64,000 nucleotides of DNA from Tribonema minus (GCA_017506865.1 JAFCMP010000540.1:496001-560000), one strand, 5' to 3'; shown: positions 22,463 through 37,400, numbered from the stretch's first letter. Notes: generated from the sequence alone by a model not told the origin. Made by a program: numbers and translations.

Positions 22463-25400
22463 TCACGCGCCGCCCGTCGTCGCCGCGGAGATCTTGTGCA
22501 GCTTGGCCAGTCGCCGCAGCTCCGCCTTAAACGCCTTCGCCGCGCGCAGCTTCACCGTGGCCCTGTCCACAACGCCGTCAGGCGAGTCAACATCACCGTC
22601 ACCACCGTCATCATCATTGTCCGTGTCGCCGCCGTCATCACTGCCGGGGACCGACGCGGCGGCGATGGCGGCGGCGGCGGCGGTGCTGCCGGCGGCGGCG
22701 GCGGTGGCGGCGGCGGCGGGGCGGCCGCCGAGGCAGGCAGCGTATGGCGCCGTTGCTGCCTGGAAGGAGCTGCGCCTTGAGAGGAGGTGCGGCGCGAGGC
22801 GCATCTTGGGCAGCGAGAACTGCTGCAGTGCGGCCTGCGCACAAATGGAGGGGAGGGGGAGGGGGTGACGATGAGCTGTGAGTATGGCACAGGGGCTGTC
22901 AGCTGATGTGCTGGGTGACTTTGAAAGGAAGGGACTACGGGGGGGTGGGGTGAAGCTCACACATGGCCTCTCCCTCTTGACGCTTGCGGCTTTAATGGTG
23001 TACTGCGCACGGCATTCAACATGTACTTCACAAGGGCTCGGCGCGTCGGCTTTTCGCACCCTATGGCAGAATGAATAAGAAGTACTTCCGGAGTATGAAA
23101 CCTGCACACCGTTGCCTGGAATATGACAATGAGTGGCGCAGCAAACAGCCAACTTCATAAAGCACTTCAACGCACGACTCACCTCCACCTCAGGCGGTCG
23201 TGCCGCCGCCGTCGCAGCAGCGGCCGCAAGCTCCATGCTTGAGGGCTGGTTGTCAGACGTGTCAAACGACGCACGCGCAGAGGAGGGCACGCCGCCTTGC
23301 TGCGCCGTCCTGTCCTTCTCTTCCATCAGCGAGTCCAGCACAAACTCAAGCTGTCGCACCTGCGCATGCGTTGGGGGGGGGGGGGGCGGTGGAGGGTGAG
23401 TGTTGAAGTTGGTGCTCACACGCCTGACCCAGCAGGTACAGCAAGCGTCACCATCAGCCACTCGGAAGCGCAATCGGCGGAATTTTGGCTGACGTGTTTA
23501 CATGTTCCAGTTGGCCGTGTGTTGCAGAGCGGTATAATTGCTTTGAGTGTGCCCTGTCTTTCTGCTGCGTCAGATGGGTGCGCACAAGTCATGCGCATCC
23601 ATGCATGGACGTGTATAGCAGCAAGCAGCACTCGTAGCAGGCGCAATCACACCGGCCATCGGCATTTCTCAGCGCTCCGACTCGGACACCCGGCACGAGC
23701 GCACCCAATCGCATGTGCGACCGCGCTGCGCAGCACGCAGCACTCACCATGCTCACGACCTCTGCGTCACCGCCGCCTCCGCCGCCGCCGCTGCCGCCGC
23801 TGCCGCCGCCGCCGCTGCCGCCGCCCTCCGGCGGCAGCGGCGCGCCCAGCAGCTCGCACACGTGGCGCAGCCCGCCCATCGCGCAGCGTCGCGCATCCTC
23901 TGCTGCATCTGCTACCTCACGCGCGCGCCGCAGCTTGGCCTGCGCCGCCGACAGCCGCGCGTGCAGCGCACGGGAGGCGCGCCCGCCGCCGGCGCCGCCG
24001 CCGCCGGTGGCGCCGCTGCTGCCTGCGCCCGTCGCTGCCAGGCGCACATAGCGGATGTCACCGAGCTCGGCCTCCATGGCGGCGGCGGCGGCCTTGAGGT
24101 CGCAGAGGCGCGTCTCGCCGGCGCGCTTCAGGTCCAGCATCTGCGCCTGCGGGGGTTTAGGGGGGGGAGAGGGGGGGGCGAGGGGGTAAGCGTGGGTTGC
24201 TTGGTTGTTGCGCTGCCGTTGTGCAGCAGCGCAAGCGCCAAGGCATGATGCGGGGATGTGTATGACGGCGCGTCGCTGCTGTAGGGAAATTGGCGTGCGC
24301 ACACATTCGCGGCTCGGGGAGACAATGCTCCTCGTGCCGTGCGCCAACGCACAGGCAGACGTGCGCTGCCGACCGGTGCAGCACACTGCATACGTGCCAA
24401 GAGGCGGACCGCAATGTAGCTGCAGCAGTCCAGGGAACGGCAGGAGACGCCCAGCAGCACGTGTGCTCCCCCCCCCCCCCCCGGCCCCTCCCAGCCCTAC
24501 TGAGCCATGCATGGCGAACATTAATCATTCACCTCCAGACGGCCTGTGTTCAGGTACTTGACGACAAAGACGTCAGGGTCCGCAATCCCCGTCGCCTGGC
24601 GAATGCACGCCCACGCCTCCTCAGCCCCCGCCGCCTCCGCGCTCTCCAGCGCCACCGCGTGCGCCGCGCCATCGCCCGCGCCGCCGACGCCGCCGACGCC
24701 CCGCTGCCCTGCAACGCCCCGTGTCGCCTGGTGAAACAGCTCCGTCGCCACCGTTGCGGCGCCGCCGCCGCCGCCGCCTCGCTGCGCGCGGCCCGCGCTG
24801 CCGCCCTCGTCAGCGGCAGCAGCGGCCTTTTGTGGTACAGGCGAGCTGCTGCTGCCTCCGGCGGCATTGCCGCTGCCGCCGCCGCCACGCCTTCCGCCGC
24901 TGCGGCCCCTGCCGCCGCCGCTGCCGCCGGAGAGGCGCGTCGCTGCTGCGGCGTTGGTCGTCTGCAGCACGATGTGCTGGCGGTAGCGCGACTCTAGCAT
25001 CTCGCGCTGCAGCGCGGCGGCGGCGAGCATGGCGCGGCGCAGCTCTGCGGACGCCGCCACCGTGACGGCGCGTTCGTCGCGCTCCCCCTGCAACCGCCGC
25101 CGGATCTGTGGTGCGGCGGCGTCCGGCGTCGGTGGGAGAAGGTCAGCGCGGTGCTGCTACTTCAAGATGAACTACAATTGGGGGTGATCAAGCGGGCTGC
25201 TGTTACAGATGTGAATGAGAGTGGAGGTTGGTGAGGCGCAGCGGTGGACAATCAAGCGCGAAGCTTGGGGTCAGGCACGCTGATACTTCGAAGTATAGTA
25301 TTGAGCTCTGCTTGTCGACAGTGCTGCATGTATGGCTCGTCCGTAAGAACGGGCAGCGATGCATATGAGAACTGAATCAGATGTGTGCAACCATGCTGGA

Positions 25401-28400
25401 AATTCGGCCATTGAAAGTGGCGGGGAAGGCAGCTAACATCAGGCACTTGAGGCTTTCATTACGTACCTCCTGGATGAGCCGCGCGTCCTGTTCGAGCTTG
25501 ATTTCCAGCTCTGCGATCAGCGCGCGCGAGTGCGCGGGGTGGCGCTGACACATCTTGAGCAGCGCGCGGTAGTTGCGGGCAAGCTGTCGCGCACGCTTGT
25601 GGCCTGCCTCGATGCGCGCCTCCTGCGAGACAGGGTACAGGGGGTGAGTATAGGTTAGAGGGGGAGGGGGGGGGGGTACACATAGCGCATAGGCTGGGGG
25701 GGGGGGGGGGGTAGGGGGGATCTCTACGCGTACCTCAATACTGCACATGCATACACTGTGAAACCAAAACCATTCGCTGCTTATGCATGTGGGCTGTGCC
25801 TGAGAGTGGCTGTGGTCCTCTGCGCACGCAGGCAGATTGCTGACAAGCCCAGCTCAAGGCCTCACACACGTCATACGCTTGTATATATATATATTGATGA
25901 TTGATTCATTGATTTGTATATTGGTAATTCTGAGCATGACACGCTCCGATGCGCACCTCTTTGCCGTGGTGTCCCTTGCCCTAGCCGTAAACCTAGTGCT
26001 CAACCCTGATCATAATGTCTGAAGAGTGTAGTGCTAGCCCTGACCCTGGTGCGCAGTGCTCCGCTGCCCGTCTCCTTGGCAGTGCGTCCCTAGCCTTGGC
26101 GCCAGCCCTGATTCTAGCCCTAGCCTCAACGCTAACCCTGCTTGTGAGCCTTGGCTCTAGTCCTAGCCCTGACCCTGACCTTGATGCGCAGCGCTCCGAT
26201 GCGCTCCTCTGCGCCCGCGCACATGTAATTCTTACCTCAACCCTACCCTTGATCCTCACTCTGAATCTACCCTCAGACCTAACATTAACCCTAACCCTGA
26301 CCCTAACCTTGGCACACAGCGCTCCGATGCGCTCCTCCTTAGCAGATCGTGTGATTTATGCTTCAGCTCTAAAACACATATGCATCGCTAACCCTAACCC
26401 TATCTTCAGTCCTAACCCTAACCCTAAACCCTGACCTTGGCACGCAGCGCTCCGATGCGCTCCTCGGCGCCTGCGCGCGTGTGCGCGCTCAGGCCCAGCT
26501 CCAGCTCCTCGTCCTCCGCGGTGGACAGCACACGGCTCAGCTGCATGCGGCGCTGCACGAGGGCATCCACCTCACTCCTGCGCATTGATCCGCAACGATG
26601 AATTCGCGATGAGTTCATGATATTCACGTGTACATTCATACGGTATATACGTGTGCGTTAAGGCCCAGCTCCAGTCCCCCATTCTCCGCGGTGGAGAGCG
26701 CGCGGCTCAGCTGCATGCGGCGCTGCACGAGAGCGTCCACCTCGCTCCTGCAAAACACGCGGTCTGTAACAATGAATTCGCGATGAGTTCATGAAATTCA
26801 CTCGTACTTTCATATCGTATATGCGTGTGCGCTCAGGCCCAGCTCCAGCCCCTCGTCCTCCGCAGTGGACAGCACACGGCTCAGCTGCATGCGGCGCTGC
26901 ACGAGGGCATCCACCTCACTCCTGCGCATTGATCCGCAACGATGAATTCGCGATGAGTTCATGATATTCACGTGTACATTCATACGGTATATACGTGTGC
27001 GTTAAGGCCCAGCTCCAGTCCCCCATTCTCCGCGGTGGAGAGCGCGCGGCTCAGCTGCATGCGGCGCTGCTCGAGAGCGTCCACCTCGCTCCTGCAAAAC
27101 ACGCGGTCTGTAACAATGAATTCGCGATGAGTTCATGAAATTCACTCGTACTTTCATATCGTATATGCGTGTGCGCTCAGGCCCAGCTCCAGCCCCTCGT
27201 CCTCCGCAGTGGACAGCACACGGCTCAGCTGCATGCGGCGCTGCACGAGGGCATCCACCCCGCTCCTGCACAACACACAGTCCGTATTGATGAATTCGTG
27301 AAATTTAGACTATAGGTACGTTCACATGTTGTATACATGCACGGTTGATACGGCGTAGTATTCAGCCCCCTGGTGTACGTACACACACATACAACATGAC
27401 GACACGTTTCAGCTTAGACATGCACCTCGCTTTTGGATGCGCGCGTGCAACAGTACGGACGGTCTAGGGTTAGCACATGCAGCACGGCTCAGCGCGCATG
27501 CAGCACGCAGCTCAGCAGTATATGCCGAGAACATCCACCTCGCTTGCTGTACATGCAGGCAACAATACGGACGGAAATGGAGCCATCGGCTGCGATGGAC
27601 TGTGGGCAGCTGTATTTGACCCCCATGGTGTTGGTGGAAGCCTGTGACAATGGGCCTTCAAGGGGCTTTAAGTTGTCATTGCACATGGTCCCATATACCA
27701 AGCCCACCTTGGGGCTGCTGCAACAACTACTGTACAAAATCACAAGCATGACAGAAGTGGCTGAGCATTGTGACAAGACACTGACTGACTCCTCTCGTAG
27801 TGGGCGTGATGTTGGTCATCTGGGCCCCAAGCAAGAGTGGATGATAAGTACAAGGGACAACGATGGTGTGCGGTGAGCACAGGCAGCACGGCTCTGCGCG
27901 TATACAGCGCACTGCTTAGCTTCACATGCTGCTGCGCAGGCAGCGTTCACTCCTTTCCGCAGCAAATCATAAGCCGCAATCATCCTCCCAGACAGTCCCT
28001 TCCCGCATCCCTGCCTCTCCCTCGAATCCCCCTGCTCATTGCCGCGCGGCGAAGCAGCACAGCTCAGGCAAACGCACCATCACGCAGCGCTCACCAGCGT
28101 CTGCCTTGTCGCCGCGACGACAAGAACAAGTACAGTGATGGCGCAGGGAGGTCAGCATGTGCAGCACGGCTCAGTGCGCATAAACCGCTCGAGGAGCGTC
28201 CACCTATTCAATACCCCCGCAGACAGTCCCTCCCCGCACCCCTGCCTCTCCCTTGACACCCCCCGCTAAACGCCTCGCGGCAACGCAGCACAGCTCAGCG
28301 GCCACCGCGCCGCCGACATCCCCCATCACACAGCAGCGCTCACCAGCGCCTGCCTCGCCACCGTAGCGTCACCACGCGCACCTGTAGTTGAAGATCTCCT

Positions 28401-31400
28401 CCTGCATGGCGCTCGTCAGGCGCGACCAGTACCCCTCGTCCTGCTCCGCCCCCCCATCCCCGGGCTTGCCCCCCGGCAGCGCCGCCGCCGCCGCCGCCGC
28501 TGCGGACCCGTGCCGTCTGCGCCGCGGCGCCGCCGCCGCCGCCGCCGCGCCCGGCAGCAGCAGCCTCACGCCTGCTGCTGCGCGCTGCCCTGCAGGGATG
28601 ATGGCCGACTCCTCGGAGAGGACCCCAGGCTTGCCGTGCGCTGTGGCAGGGGCTGTTGCGGCGGCGGAGGTTGCGGCGGCGGCGGCCTGAGGCAGGTGCG
28701 GCGGCGGCGCGCAGCAGCGGGGTCAGGGAAGGGTATGGGGGGGTGGGTGTGCGGGGGGAGGCAGCCTGACATGTGCTGAACGCTGTCCTGCTGCAATCAC
28801 TAGAATGTAACTGCTGACACTTTGTTTACAAAGCAATGTAGGTCTGATGAGCTGTGCTGCCCTTGCTGGGGTCCTGCTGCCCGTGGCTGCTGCCGAAGGC
28901 CTTGCTGTGTTGCTGCAGCGGATGCTGCGCCGCCGCTGCTGTGGTGTGCTGTTGGCAGCGGTCAGAGGTGGCATGTCGCAGGCGTCGCGTATGCGGGCAT
29001 GCAGCACAGCTCAGCACCAACAGAAAGTTTTGAAGTTGCAGCACCAGCATCAATTTCTACAATCCAGTGGTTATTCCCGCAAACATCGCAGAGGTCTGCA
29101 CAGGTCATGATTCCAAAGGCGCAAAATTCAGCCTCTGGAGAAGTAATGGGGAGGGTTAAACACATGCAGGTCTATTTACCCCTGCCCGCATGAGCAGTGC
29201 CCTAAACCTTCAGAAAATTGTGTGCTCAATCTGCCCAGTTCTCAGTGCAACAACCTTGTTTGAAGCATTTGTTGGTGCAAACAATCATAGAGACCCGATG
29301 TTGTGAGCAAACAACGAATGCACAAATCAGTGAAAACCCCTGCACACAACCCAGCAGCGATGGGCGCACTCCCCTGCCTCGGTGTGGTGGGAAAAAATAT
29401 TGCATCGTGACAGGATTGAACCCCGCAGGGCTACTTCTAATGAGCTGAAGTCGAAGTAACAACGGTGGTTTTGCAGAGACTTCAAATCAGTTGAAGTTGA
29501 AGCAACAGCGATGTATTCGTACAGCCTTGCAAGCGGATGAGCGCTCGCTGAAAAAATTCGAGGTTGAAGTACCAACGGTGTTGCGTACAGCTACAAGCGC
29601 GCAGAAAATCACTCTGTGAGTCACCTGCTGCGGCTGCGAGTGTGGAGTTGAAGTTGCTGCAGCAGCGCTCAGCGTCTTGCCACGCAACCGGCGCACAGAA
29701 AGTGAGACCCACACGCACAACACAAAACCAATGGGTGTACCTATTTATGAGATTCTGATATCCCAGAAACAGCTAGCTGAACTTGGAGCCGAACGAAGTG
29801 GGTTGTGGTACTGTGTTGAGCTGCAATCGGGCGAACAGTACCTGCTGCGGCTGAGAGTGTGAAGTTGAAGTCGCTGCAGCAGCGCCCGGCGCCTTGGCGT
29901 GCGCCTTGGCCGCCGCATCCGCTGCGCCGGACTTGCCGCTGCTGCCGCCGACGCTGGGGTGCTCCAGCGCGGCGCGTGCCTACGACATACATTCAACGAT
30001 AGCAATATTGATGCACATACTTTGAAGTACTTTTCTGTGTGATGTATGATGCAGATGGTTGTGGGAGCATGAGGCAGGCGACCGAACCAGTACGCAGACG
30101 TTTGATTGTGTGCATGTCCTTGCGGCGCACGCCTGCGGCATACGACATTCACTGGTGGCAGCGGTAAAGCTCATGGAAGTGCGTCTTTTTGGTGCGCCTA
30201 CAACATAAATTTACCGGTTGCAGTTCTTTAGTAACAAAACAAATGAAAAACGAATCAAAAGATCGTAGAGCTCTAGGCGACAAGGGGTGGTTAGCCGTAA
30301 GTGCCTTCCACCAATGACCGTGGTCGCCGCTGCTGCAGTCATTGGCCACGAGTCAAACAGTGCCACCATATTCACAGTAGGCAAAAAGACTTCTGTGTGC
30401 AAGCTTTTTAGCGTTTGAGTACTTTGAAGTACTTCTTCACGTACTGCATGGGGCGGATTGTTGTGGAGGCGCGACGCAGACGAGCAAACCGGCACGTAGA
30501 CGTTTGATTGCGTGCACGTCCTTTCGATCGATTAATTTCGCCCAGGGCGCGAAAAAACGCACGGAAGATCAGTAAAACCTCTGCTCCCAAAGTATCTAAG
30601 TCTCTGTCGCAGACATAAACAATGCTCACCGCTCAGCACAGAGGTATGGGCACATGCCCGTGCTCCAACATGGCACATGCCTATAGTCAATGGTGACAGC
30701 AGTGAAGCACGTAGCATGAAATCTGGGTTCTTGCGCCGCAATTAAAGCAGGCTTGCAAGGTTAGGGTTGACTTCAGGATTGGGGTTAGGGCTAGAGTGAG
30801 TCGCCAATCACATGACTCAAGACCTCTGTTGTGAACGCAGCAAGGGGATTTTGCGAGTGCGGCAAAAGGGGTTCTGGCACAGTAATTTCATACTGGAAGT
30901 GATGGACAAATGGCCAGGGCGGCATGAAGCAGACGAGCATATTGGTACGTACATCATGACTGAGTGTAGGCCTGTAGTTTGAAACATCAAATTACCTGCC
31001 CATCCCGGACCGCAACGCCAATACCCCAGCATACATACCCCAATACCTCAACAAGTGCATACCTACTTACCCCCAACTGCAGCGCCCACACCCCCCAGCA
31101 ATACATACAGACCTGGATACCTTGGCATGCGCATACCCGCCTACCGCAACCTGCAGCGCTAATGTATATGATTAACTGATGCCCTCTGATGCGCAATCCG
31201 GGTTAGCGCTAGCATTTTAAAGCATTGATATACACGATTCTTGGCATCACGCGGCCGTAGCTCGTCCCCCGCATACCCGTGAAAGGCCAACCTGCAGCAT
31301 TGACATACCCATCATACCACACTCAATACCTTGGCAGGCGCATCCCTCCCTACCCCAACGTGCGGCAGTGATAGATATTCTTTCCTGATGCCCTGTGGTG

Positions 31401-34400
31401 CGCAATCAGGGTCAGGGTCAGGGTCAGGCGTTGATACGTCTATGATTACTAGCATTGCGTACCTCGATGCCGCGGCCGTAGCTCGTCCCGCAGTTGGCGA
31501 GCGCGACCCACGGGAACTGTATCCACATCCAGCGATGATAATAGTACGTAGAGCGGCTCGGAAACTCCTCTGCGGATGACGACTGCGCCTGCTGTTCCAT
31601 CGGCGGCGTCGTAGATACGGGCGCCACCGCGGCGGCGGCGGTGGCGGCGTGCGACAGTCCCGCGGCGGCGGCGGCGGCGGCGGTGGCGTGCTTGTCGTCC
31701 TCCCTCGCCGCGGCGAGCACGGGCCTGTGGGTGCTCGCAGTGCACGCGTGAGGCGGACGGTGGGGGTGTTGGGGGGATGAGTTGTGTAACAACGCTCAGC
31801 AAGCACAGGCGCCTCCGACCACGGTGTGAGGCTAGGCAGTTATCGCTCATACCCCCTGATACATGGGTGTGGGGAATGAGCCGTGAGAGCAATGTGCTGC
31901 GTTTGGGCGCAAGGGGAGCAGCGGAACTTAGGGTGGAACTTCACATGACCTCACGCTTACAGTGTACGTGGTGTAGCATAACAGTGTGGCGTGCTTGTCG
32001 TCCTCCCTTGCCGCGGCGAGAACGGGCCTGCGGGTGCGTGTGTGAATCGGCGCGGTACGGTGGCTTGTGATCACTGGCGGTGCGACTGCATGCCTTCTGA
32101 TGATGACGCATCGATAACGTAACTGTAACAAACGCCGAAGAGCAGCGTGAGCTCATAGCGGCGGCGGCGGCGGGGGGTGTTGGGGGTGTGAGGTGTGAGG
32201 GACGGGCCGGTGCGCCTGGCCCTAACTGCAACCCTGATCCTGATCTTGATCCTGACCCTGACTCTGAGTTCAACCCCTTGAAGAACCTAACTTTGACCTA
32301 GCTGCAGGGGGGGCTGACGTGCGCACGAGGCGAAAGCGCGCATCACGTGCTACCTAGAACCCTGGGGCGAGGCCATGAACATTTGCCGCTGCGCTCGTGG
32401 AGCTTACTTGACATGCTTCAAAATTGCATACTTCAGGGAGCCCTGTTGCCACGTGTGCAGCCGTGTTGCTGTTGCCTCAAAGTGCAGCGCTGCAAAGAGT
32501 CAACTTCTGCAGTGCGTGCTGCATGCTGTGGTGGTACACGGCACTGGTCACCTACACTCTGTGCATGTACCATATCCATTGTGTGCACCTATGCACACAA
32601 CATCCAAGCTGCCCATCTTACTTGAAATGCACACATGTGCATACACGTGTACTGCCCCTCATCACAGACAGAAGCCTCACGCCGAGCGCCCCCCCCCCCC
32701 CCCCCCCCATTACAGGACCAATACCTAAATTCCCGTGCATCGATATAACCCCCCCTATACCTGTGCAGAACGCTGCGGCCCTCCTCGTCGACGGACAGGA
32801 ACTCAACGCCGAGCGACGCCAGGTCTTCGTTGGGGATGCGTGGGTGTATGAAGGGGGGCACATCGGCGGCCTCCTCGTGCCCCAGCGTCGCAAACTCCAG
32901 CAGGAAGTCGGCAATCTGTGGCAGCATGGCATCGGTCAACGTTCAGCAAAGTGGTTACAATTGGGATTGTTGCTCCGGCGTTGCATGTAGCGATTATGCA
33001 AAAAAAGAGACCAGATGCATGACCCGAAAACAATGTTGGTGGTCTCATGATAACGAAGTTACGAAGAATTCAGATAGTGCTCCACCGTCGCAAACTCCAG
33101 CACGAAGTCGGCGATCTGCAGGGGCACGTTATGTAACAACTTGTCAAGATAACATACTTCGAAGTTCTTGAAAACGTACATAGAAACAAATCAAAATATC
33201 GTAGAGCTCTAGACAGTTGCGCAAAAGGAAATCAACTCGTAGTTAGCTCTTGTCATGTATATGTGCATGGTGTCAGGCGGCATTAAGTTTTCAATGGTAT
33301 CACCAGCAGCAAAGTCATCACGTACGGGTTCTGGCTCCAACATTGAGGCAGGCATGCAAAACAGGGACCAGATGCATGACGCAACAACTCTGTCGGCTCT
33401 CCCGCGGTGACAGAAAGCAAGAAAAGTTCACAAAACTCTCATGTGCCCCAGCGTCGGCAGAATCCTGCAGGAATTTGGTGATCTGCAGTGTGGCGGATTT
33501 CAAATATTTTAACAGTGCTGAATTTGTTGCTGTCAGACCTGATTGCAGGCGTGCGCAATATTATGCCTGCAACAAATTCTTCGTGTGCAAAAATTGTTCC
33601 TCAACACCTTTCCCGGTGCTCATGAGTACATTACTTTCAACAAAAAAAAAGCAACAAAGTTTTTTTTTCAATGAACAAATCAACCGACTCCAATGATGAT
33701 GCTGAGCACTGGTGTGGAGGTTTTGCACGTGCGTACAATCACTGGCACAGGTAGTGACGTGTGCAATTTCCTGCACGGGCAGTGGCGAGCCGGAGGCTTG
33801 AGAGGCGTGTATCATGCTGCGGTGTGGCGGGAGAAGGAGCGCTGGGGACTGACCTAACCCTAACCTTAACCCTAACCCTGACTCTAACACGCTCAAGCAC
33901 GTGATCACATCGCGCTGCGTGCTGCAAGTTACCGTGGAAGTCAACAACTGTAAGTTCAACTATAATGTGCCATGCCGGCGCGCTGCGCGCCCTTACGAAT
34001 CGCGCGCTGCATGCTTCAACTTGCTGTGCCGTTGAGCAACTGTAACTTCAACCATGGCGAGCCATGCCGGCGCGCTGCGCGCCTCTAAGACGATGACGCC
34101 AACGCACGCGGTCGGACGTGTGCGCGTCTCGCTGGGTGAGCGTCTTCACCTACGTGTTCAACTGTGACGCGCCAGCGCCGCACCTTCATGATGACGGCGC
34201 CGACGCGCGCGTCAGACGGGTGCGCGCGCTCCTTGTACTCGTCGAGTGCGCGGCTGTACTCCTCCACGAGGTCGTAGCTAGGGCGCGGCGGCACGGACCA
34301 CTCCGCAGCACCCGCCTCTGCATCCACGCCGCCGCTGCCGCCGCGGCGCCGCGCGCCGCCGCCGCCGCCGCCGCCCTCGCCGCGCGTGAGGCTCGCCCTG

Positions 34401-37400
34401 TGGGGGAGGAGTTGACGCGTGAGTTTGGCGCCGTGAGCGCTGCGTCGGTGGGTTGTGGGTATGCGAGTTTCAGCTTGAAGTTGGTACTTCAACTATGATG
34501 CGCAACGTGAGACGCCGTCGCCGCCGCCCTCCACGCGCGTCAGGCCCGCCCTGCAGGGAGGGGTTGACGTTGTTAGTTTGGCGCCCCGCGCGCTGCGGTG
34601 GGTTGTGGGCATCCGAGTTTAAACTTCAAACTGGTGCTTCGACTAGGATGTGCCACTGCGGCAGCCCTTGCTTGCCGCATGGCCACGCTCACGCTGGAAG
34701 GTCGAAATTGCGAGAGAGTTCTATGTGCTGACCCTAATGACCCTAATCTTGCCCCTACGGCGCAACGGCGCAAAGGACGCCTTTTCTTTGACGCCGTCAC
34801 GCCCTCACATTGCGCGCCCACCACTGAGCTGCGCATGCACGCAGTTCAGGTTTTAGCGCCTCGAGTGTGGAGAGGAGGGCGCATGTGAGCGCCTGTCGAC
34901 GGCCGCGGTAGGACCCGCAGGTGTCAGCTGTTGCGTCGAGTGGTCTGTGTCCGCGCATGCCTACCCCTGAAACGTAATTGTAGCCCTACATTTAACCCTT
35001 ACCCTAACCTTACCCTAACCCGAAATGCTAACCCTAATCATAACCTTGCCCCTAATCCTACCCCGCTGTCCACATCGCAAACTGAGAGCCGTTGCGCGCG
35101 CGCGGTGCACTCATGCAGAGTTACGAAACTGCTGTTCATGCTACTGCGTCCACAGATGTGTGTGGACGAGGTCCACGAGGCTCATTGCCAGAAAAGCACG
35201 AGCTGAGCTGCTTGGCAATCAGAAGCTACTACTCGATAAATAGGGACCTGGCGCATGCCGAGCAGCAGCAGCACACAGTGTTGCGCTTGCCACGACAGGA
35301 GCAGGCATATGCAATAGTACGTGCAGGGTCTGCAGAGAGCTTTGGGTAAACAGCAGTGGAGTGTGGGCTGCAGAACATCAGGCAATAAACTGCAGCATCG
35401 GCAGGCCACGCAAGAGACACTGCGCGCTCATAACCCTAAACCTAACGCTGCCCTTAACTCTAAAAGCTGAGGTACTGCCCCCACTTCTGCTGCGTCCACC
35501 AGAGGTTGAAGATAGAGACGTCACGTCGGTCGATGACGCTTAAAATCCTCAACCCGATTCCTAGCTGGGCTCTAACCCCCTGATTTACGCATGCGTAGCA
35601 GCTGTGCAGGTGGTGTGCACTCATCAGAAGCTGAGGAGCTGCGCCTTGTGCATGCGCCAGAAATCGCCTAAGGCCCTAAACCGTAAGACTGATCCCTTCC
35701 CTGCCCTAACCCCCTGGTTTACGCATGCTGAGCCGCTGTGCGGGCGGTGTGCACTCACCAGAAGCTGAGGAACTGCCCCTTGTGCTGCGGTGTCCACCAC
35801 AGATCGAACATGGAGATGTCGATGAGGCTGTTCTTCAGCTTGGGCCACGCCCCCGCCACCTCCAGGTGGTACGGCAGGCAGCTGACGCGGCGGTCGCTGG
35901 CGGGCAGCCGCGCAAAGTACCGCGCCTGTCACATGTATGTACGCACAGCACCAGCATTACAAGTAGGGTTAGGGTTGGGATGAGGTTAAAATCAGGAATG
36001 GAGTTAGACTTGGGGTGAGCGTCAGGGTCAGGCCACATGCCCGCCACCTGCAGGTGGTACGGCAGGCAGCTGACGCGGCGGTTGCTGGCGGGCAGTCGCG
36101 CAAAGTACTGCGCCTGTCACATGTATGTAGGTACGGCACCAAGGTTAACATTAGGGTTAGGGTTAAAGTTAGGGTTAGAATGAGGGTGAGGGGCAGGCCA
36201 CGCCCCTATCACCTCCAGGTGGTACGGCAGGCAACTGACGCGGCGATCGCTGGCGGGCAGGCGCGCAAAGTACCACGCCTGTCACGTGTACGTAGGTATG
36301 GCACCAGCGTTACAAGGACGGTTGAGATTAGATTTAGAGTTGACATTAGGGTTAGGATAAGGGTTAGGATTAGGGTCAGGCCACATGTCCGCCACCTCCA
36401 GACGGTAAGACAGGCAGCTGATGCAATGGTACTGGCAGGCAGCGGACGCATCTAATTGTGGCAGGCGGTCGCCTTAGTTACCGTGCCTGCGTGTACTACC
36501 AGTCGCCGTAATCACCGCGCTTGCGCGTACTACCAGTAGGTATGGGTACGTGACAGAGTCAGGGGCGTCAGAATCACCTTCAGTTGCAAAGGTCCGTGGT
36601 TGCGAAATTTGACACGTCTGGTCTTGTTGCCTTATGGTGGCGCGGCAAGCACGCGGGCGTAGGTATGGCATGCAACATCCAGGCGCGTCACCAACATCAA
36701 TGGGCCTCTTTGGCGAGGTACAAGTGCCAGGGACTGTGTTTGCCATTTCATGTCTGTTTGCCTGATGATCGGTAAGTGATGCGTGGCATGCTCGCGATGC
36801 ACTTTCTCACTGCCTGAGCGTGCAGGTGTTGAGGATATGCCAGGTACTAAATACAACCAAATACTCCAAATACGCACGTTCCCCTAAGCAGCCTGTGCGC
36901 CCCACCGCTCAGATGCGAGCACTTACATACTGTAGCGCGAAGCCGCAAACAATGATCTACACTACACCTCCATCTGACGACAAACTAGGTACCTCGCGAT
37001 AGTGTCACAGCAAGCGCGCCGGTGCACAAAGGTACCGCGACCGCTCGCGCGCCTGCGCCCAAAAACCATGCCAAGGGGTGACCTCAAGCTTCAACATGAA
37101 GTTAGGGGCGCAAAATGCCTAGCGCTACGCCTTAATGGTGCCACAGGCCAGGTAGCGATGGCATCACAGGGCACACACACCGATGCTCCGGCTAGCGCGC
37201 CTGCACCCCATCATGACCAGGGCCCACCTTATCTTCAACATGAAGTTGGAGCATCACCACGACTAGCGAGGCAGCTCACCATCTGCGTGTGCAGGTGCAC
37301 GTGCTGCTCCGGCGTGCGTATGCACTTGGAGTACACGACGCGCCGGAACTCAAAGTTCAACATGAATTTGGGGCATCACAACGACCCCAGCGAGGCGGCT

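Larger units (their letters stand above)
13600..22830. repeat. Left arm of a large inverted duplication
   Basis: Segments match the reverse complement of the right arm in mirrored order: 13,620-13,850 with 51,410-51,610; 14,040-15,750 with 49,370-51,065; 15,750-16,870 with 48,230-49,370; 20,120-21,840 with 43,005-44,645; and about 22,640-22,790 with 42,700-42,880. Left positions about 16,870-20,120 have no counterpart that I can see. The arms are clearly diverged. Confidence 0.85.

Noticed and set aside
22463-23473. Single 336-codon reading of the NACHT gene's 3' end without introns
   Set aside because: It reads through clear GT-AG introns. The spliced version keeps phase and coiled-coil composition.
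23715-24248. Plus-strand poly-Ala ORF
   Set aside because: Antisense of a Gly-rich segment of the coiled-coil exon 24146-23748.
26436-27300. Array considered as a CRISPR-like repeat
   Set aside because: Units are about 171-175 bp, coding-derived, without unique spacers, and in a eukaryotic intron.
27433-27876. 147-codon ORF inside intron 12 of the NACHT gene
   Set aside because: No recognisable motif. Its start overlaps decayed exon-array text and it has no counterpart elsewhere.
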